A stretch of 64,000 nt of DNA from positions 34,181,541 through 34,245,540 of the forward strand of contig OW387138.1 of the NCBI GenBank assembly GCA_936440205.1. The letters are read 5' to 3'. A model generated the notes under the pieces. It did not search any database. It was given only the letters and a program-made list of their open reading frames with translations, and was not told where the DNA came from. This document shows, piece after piece, positions 59,340 through 64,000 of this stretch. Source of the DNA: Lepidonotus clava (Eukaryota > Annelida > Polychaeta > Phyllodocida > Polynoidae). The position numbers and the translations under genes were made by a program. How positions within the stretch are numbered: the stretch's first letter is position 1; each line of letters starts with the position of its first letter.

Positions 59340-61392
59340 CTTAACTTATCCTCAAGAATTCTGAAGGATGCCTTTTTATCCATTATACCACAGTTAACAT
59401 TTATGTACAACCTATCTTTTGATACTTGTATTTTCCCTGATTGTTGGAAGACTGCAAATGTTATACCCTTATATAAAGGTGGTGATAAATCTAGTGTAAA
59501 TAATTATAGGCCAATCTCACTGTTAACACTTCCAGGTAAAATTGCTGAGCGCCTTGCTCACCAATTACTTTCAACCTACTTAGAAACCAATGACTTCCTT
59601 GATCCAAGACAGGGTGGCTTTAGAAAGAAAAAATCAACTTTGAACACAATAGCTGAATTTACAGATGACATCTTATTAAATTTAAATGATAGAAAATATA
59701 CAGTAGCATGCTTCATTGATCTGACTAAAGCATTAGACACCGTGAACCATGATATCCTAATTAACAAACTAGTAACTTTTGGTTTCTCTGGGAATACCCT
59801 GACTTGGATCAGAAATTATTTGAGCAACAGTTCACAGAAATGTACTATAAATGGTACAACATCACCAAACAAGCCAATTTCTTGTGGAGTACCACAGGGA
59901 TCGATTTTAGGTCCCCTTTTCTTTTTATTGTACATAAACGATCTTAAAACCCACCTATCCTATACTGATATTCATCTTTATGCAGATGATACCATTCTCT
60001 ACAAATCTCATGAAAATGAAGCAACTGCGCATGCCTTTGTGAAAAATGATTTGAATTATATGGTTGAATGGTGTGAAAAAAATAGATTAACAATAAATAG
60101 CTCTAAAACCAAAATGATGCTTTTTGGTACTAAGCAGATGATCAAAAAATCAGAGATGTATGATGTCCACATCAATAATATTAAATTAGACTATGTGAAT
60201 GAATTTACTGTTTTAGGAGTGAAGTTGGACAACAGAATGACCTTTGAATCTCATGCAAAAGAATGTATACGGAAGGTGGTACACAAATTGTATAGTTTCT
60301 GTAAGATAAGAAAATATACTTCACCTCAACAAGCCCTGACTATATATAAAAGTAAGATTTTACCGTATTTTGACTATGGTGATATATTTTTATTAAAAGT
60401 TTCAGCCAAATCCAAAGATAAATTACAGAAATTACAGAATAGAGGCCTGCGCATTGCTCTGAATCGTGAAAATAGATGTGATGTGGCATTGTTGCATTAG
60501 GATTGTGAAGTTAATTATTTGCATGATAGAAGAAATACCCATCTATTGAATTTTGTCTACATGAGAAAATCTATTGAAATGTATGTTGAAGTGCAACCTA
60601 GAGAACTAAGGATGTTTAATGCACCTGTGTTCAAGCATATTTTTAGTAATAACAAAACCTTTGAAAGAAGCATTATTTTTACAGGTGCAGTGGCTTGGAA
60701 CAATTTACCCATTGATACTAGGTTGATTCCAACACTGGATCGATTTAAAAATCAAAATAAGAGAGATCTTAAAATGCAACTAGAAGGGTATGTTCTGTAA
60801 TAAGGCAATTGTATCTTTGAATGTGAAATGATGTCTGACATCTGATACCTGTCCCCTGATTTGTTATTTTTCTTAACACTAAAAAATGTATTGTGAAATT
60901 TTCAATTTTATATATGACAAAAGACTACTTAAAATATGTTATGTATATAGGTTTCCAACCTGGCTGGATGATGGTTTGTTGTTTTTAACCCAATGGTACT
61001 ATATTTTTCTAAATCTGTACATTATATTATGATCATTCCTTGTTGTGTAATTTTCTCTTTTGATTTTTTTTTCTCTTATTGCTTACCTGAGTCTATTTTC
61101 TCAAATAGTTTTTCAATTTATTTGTTGTTATTATTTAAAATATAGGACCTAGGTCATGAGGGCTCAGATCACTATTATTGTATATGCATTTATGTAAATT
61201 TTTCTAATTATCACCTCTATAGTACAACTAATAGTGTATAATGATGTATTTTCCACTATGTCCATCTTTATTATTATGTTTCATTATGACACTTTATGAT
61301 TACATATATGATTATTGCCTGCATTGCTGGAGGCCAACGAAAACTAGCAATATGCTAAATTGTAACCTTCAGGATAAATAAATGTATTTAAA
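59340..61392 (+). mobile_element. LINE (Jockey/CR1-like), RT and 3' end
   Basis: One frame reads from LNLSSRILKDAF through the RT motifs: VIPLYKGGDKSSVNNYRPIS, then FIDLTKALDTVNHDIL, then GVPQGSILGP, then LYADDTILY with the catalytic YADD. A single TAG at 60498-60500 interrupts it; the frame then goes on with DCEVNYLHDRRNTH to the natural stop near 60800 (LEGYVL). The 3' untranslated part ends with AATAAATAAA and a poly(A) of about 10 bases near 61381-61392. It has FIDLTKA where most copies have FLDLSKA. One nonsense codon and a lost 5' end make the copy dead; the low decay suggests moderate age. Confidence 0.8.
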
Positions 61393-61394
61393 AA

Positions 61395-62810
61395 AAAAAA
61401 GGAGGCCGGTTCATTTGCACCGGTACTGCCTCCTCTGCCTGCCAGTCTCTAATTGTTCTCGTTGCTCCCAGAAACCGTCCTTGCATTACCAGCTCTGTCA
61501 CCTGTGCCCGGAGAGTTCTGAGGCGCGGCGTCGGTCTGGTTGTCTCTGTGGCTGGTCGTGACCACAACCCTGATGTAGAGGATCCCCCAAACACTGAATC
61601 CGACAAATTTCCTGACTCATCGTGCCCTGTATCCTCGCTCTTGGCCACATTGGGCTTGACTGCCGAATCACTCAGCTCCATCTCCGTGGAAACGTCTTAT
61701 TCAGGACCGGAAATGTGTATCATTCCCGGCCCAGCTTCGAACTTGAGCTTCTTAATGACGACAACTGGCTTTTCCTCCTTTCGGGTTCCCAGCAACTGTC
61801 GCAGTGGCCTTCCCTGAGCGTCCTTGTCTTTTACTGGAGTACTACTTCTCGACTCCCCTGGTGGTGACCTCACTCGGTCCAGACGGGGCGGTCCCTCCGG
61901 TATTCCTAACTCCTGGGACTTGAGGAAGGAACTCCCCGTACTCATTCGGAATAGATTCGCTTCCGCTGCCCAAGGCTCTGGTGTGTCCGGGAGTTGTTTG
62001 ACATCCGTCATTCGTTTCATCCCCCGGGGTGGAGAGAGCGGCTGGCTACAGACCATCTTCTCCAGGGGCGACCGTGACGCAGCTCTTCATGGAGTGGGTT
62101 CCGTGAATAGCAGCTGTGACGACAGTGAAGACCCAGGGTGCCCTCTCGGGTTCCCTCTTGGTGTGCGGGACATATTTAATTTTCTCTATCCGGCCAGTCG
62201 GTCTCAGTCCCTGTCGTTCCACCAGTTCAAACATGAATCAGTCGTACCTGACTTGGCAGTGTGCCCTGAACTATCTTGCCCCACAGATGGTTCCCTTTAT
62301 GTATCTGGGATACATACGGACCCCTGTCCTTACCTCAAGATGGAGGTATAGCCGTGGGAATGACCGAATAGGTGCCGGACGAAAAAGCTATGGCTAAAGA
62401 GGACTGATCAACCTTGAGTCATTGAGGCGGGGAGGCACATTGACCACTACAGTAGGCGTGAGATTGTGGGGCTGAAGAGAAGATGGCACCTAGCTGAAGA
62501 TGGTTATTTCGTGGACATAAAAGGGAGGAAACGCGGGGTTAGGACTGACTGGCGTCTCGGGTCACGACAGCCCGGATGCCCAAACAGCCCTACGTAGCTG
62601 GTTTTCGGTCAGGTCTGAGGAAGCCTCAGTGTAGAAAAGATGGTTGGATCGCACTGGAGAAAGGACCCAGTGGCAAGATGGTGAAAACCTTCGGGACAAT
62701 GCTCACCTGGTTGAACCATAATACGACGTCCAGGAGACCGGCAGGAGACGAGTGCGGTGTCTTCAAAGTCGGAGGCACAAACGGTGGGTCATAACGCTAT
62801 TATTAATATC
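61395..62810. other. GC-rich block of unknown origin next to the LINE tail
   Basis: The composition changes sharply to GC-rich right after the LINE poly(A) and falls back near 62810. Several short frames occur on both strands (minus 61388-61681, minus 61697-62056, plus 61824-62351, plus 62576-62794) with polar, Ser/Pro/Arg-rich products that I cannot assign. It is similar in composition to the antisense ORF block at 25143-27014, but no shared words were noticed. It may be a remnant of another large element or a host exon cluster. Confidence 0.3.
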
Positions 62811-64000
62811 CCAAAGTTTAATTACATGTAAATATAGTATTATATTTAGTATGTCACCACTTCATGAAACGCTGCAAACGATCAACTTGATTATACCGAT
62901 ATCTAGTTATTTTTGTTATTTGATATAGCTACATTAAAATTGATGTTTCCTCATTACATGGGCAGGGCAAATACTATAATAAAATTGAACTGTTTAAAAG
63001 AAAGCCACCAGGTGGCTCCCTAGTCAACACCCAGGTGTAGCTTTAAAATGCATCATGCCATGAGCATATATGTAGCCCCCCTACCTTCCACCACAGGTAT
63101 ACATGTGCATAATGGGCCTAAGAGGTTGACCAGTGTGACCCATTACACCCACAGCAGGTGCCACATACCTGCCCACCAACCCCGGGTCTCCACTCAGAGT
63201 TACACCAATAGTGCTTGCGGAAAGCTAACATTTAGAAACGACCTGAATGCTAACACAAAATGGGCTACATGTATATTTAAATGGGCTACAGAAATAAACT
63301 CTAAGCCAACAGTGTTAGGAGTTGTGTTTGTGTTTAAGCCTGAGGGATTTAAAAGTTTACCCTGCCATGGAGGAGTGGACGGGAATGCATGTAGACGTGG
63401 ACTACTGGTGCTATATGGATCTTGTACTGGATGGATGCAGATGGCTTAGGAAATTACTCTAAGTGGAACTTTTGTTAATTTCTATCGCCTTCAATTGCAT
63501 GGCTCTACAACATGGTTCACATTGGACAAGAGGCCTAGGGAAAGATTGTACTATTTTCTCACATAGGGCAAGCGTATACTATGAATTACATACTTGGTTT
63601 TTAATTTGTCATGAATTATTACCCAATAGATTTGCTATCAGAAGTTTTTTTCATGGGTTTTGATAACTAACCCATATACAAATTTACCTAAACTGCCTGA
63701 AAGAGGGCTAGGAGAAATATGGCCAAAATAAAAGAGAAGTATAAGGCTTACTTTTGAGAATAACTAAGACGAATTCCGCAAAAAAGGTACTTTAAACAAC
63801 CGTATTCCCATTCGTGATAAGTATCTCAACTAAGAAAACTGTGGGGCCACAGAGGAAATGCAGAATAACAATAGAAAGAAAACACACCTGACTAAGGCCT
63901 TCTGTGTACAAGGAGAATACGGAAGGGAACACGCATAATCACCTCCTGACACCGGGGATTTAAGTGACGCTGTTCAATCAGAAAATCCCCTTTTGAGATC
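62811..64000. other. Right edge of window, no gene recognised
   Basis: A plus-strand frame at 63048-63449 (133 codons) contains no recognisable domain. The rest is AT-rich. Confidence 0.3.

Noticed and set aside
58725-59410. Minus frames with repeated CHNSDTY/ATCVAIICVTTAT patterns
   Set aside because: They are readings of the subterminal TCGCTGTTG repeats at the right end of the transposon.

Overview
The window is a piece of an intron-rich, AT-leaning metazoan genome, most likely a marine invertebrate. This rests on small GT-AG exons widely spaced along the DNA, a Notch-ligand (DSL family) gene, a Ty3/gypsy element with an F-type envelope gene, a Jockey/CR1-like LINE, and many short inverted-repeat elements. 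I cannot name the phylum from the sequence alone.

Host gene. One plus-strand gene spans 10430-41955 in nine coding exons. It encodes a short Delta-like ligand of about 416 residues: signal peptide, MNNL domain, DSL domain, two EGF repeats, one membrane span and a short tail. All exon phases agree. An AP-1/CRE-like site cluster with a TATA box (174-680) lies upstream and could be its promoter, but the link is unproven.

Mobile elements. Intron 4 of the ligand gene (between the MNNL and DSL exons) holds a 20.1 kb LTR element of the Ty3/gypsy errantivirus type on the minus strand (16775-36906), with 1179 bp TG...CA LTRs and a 4 bp AACA target duplication. It carries gag, pol and F-type env regions, a block of plus-strand ORFs between env and pol, and is broken in several places. 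Two palindromic foldback transposons (17810-18756 and 19838-20194) are inserted in its left end, and the 1081 bp between them is inverted. A third copy of the foldback family (2029-3007) sits inside a small inverted-repeat element. A diverged relative of the LTR stands alone at 43513-45098 and itself contains a 532 bp insertion.

Downstream, a tandem array of ~350 bp units (about 45660-47040) carries many RFX X-box-like palindromes. A 5'-truncated LINE (about 49590-61390) is split by a 9042 bp two-gene DNA transposon (50293-59334) that resembles PIF/Harbinger. It has a transposase N-terminal exon on plus and a spliced SANT/Myb-like gene on minus. A GC-rich block of unknown origin (about 61395-62810) abuts the LINE tail.

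The strongest leads are the foldback-mediated inversion, with exchanged target duplications that can be read directly; the antisense ORF block inside the retroelement; the X-box array; and the second gene of the DNA transposon. All junctions were read by eye; no search or alignment program was run.
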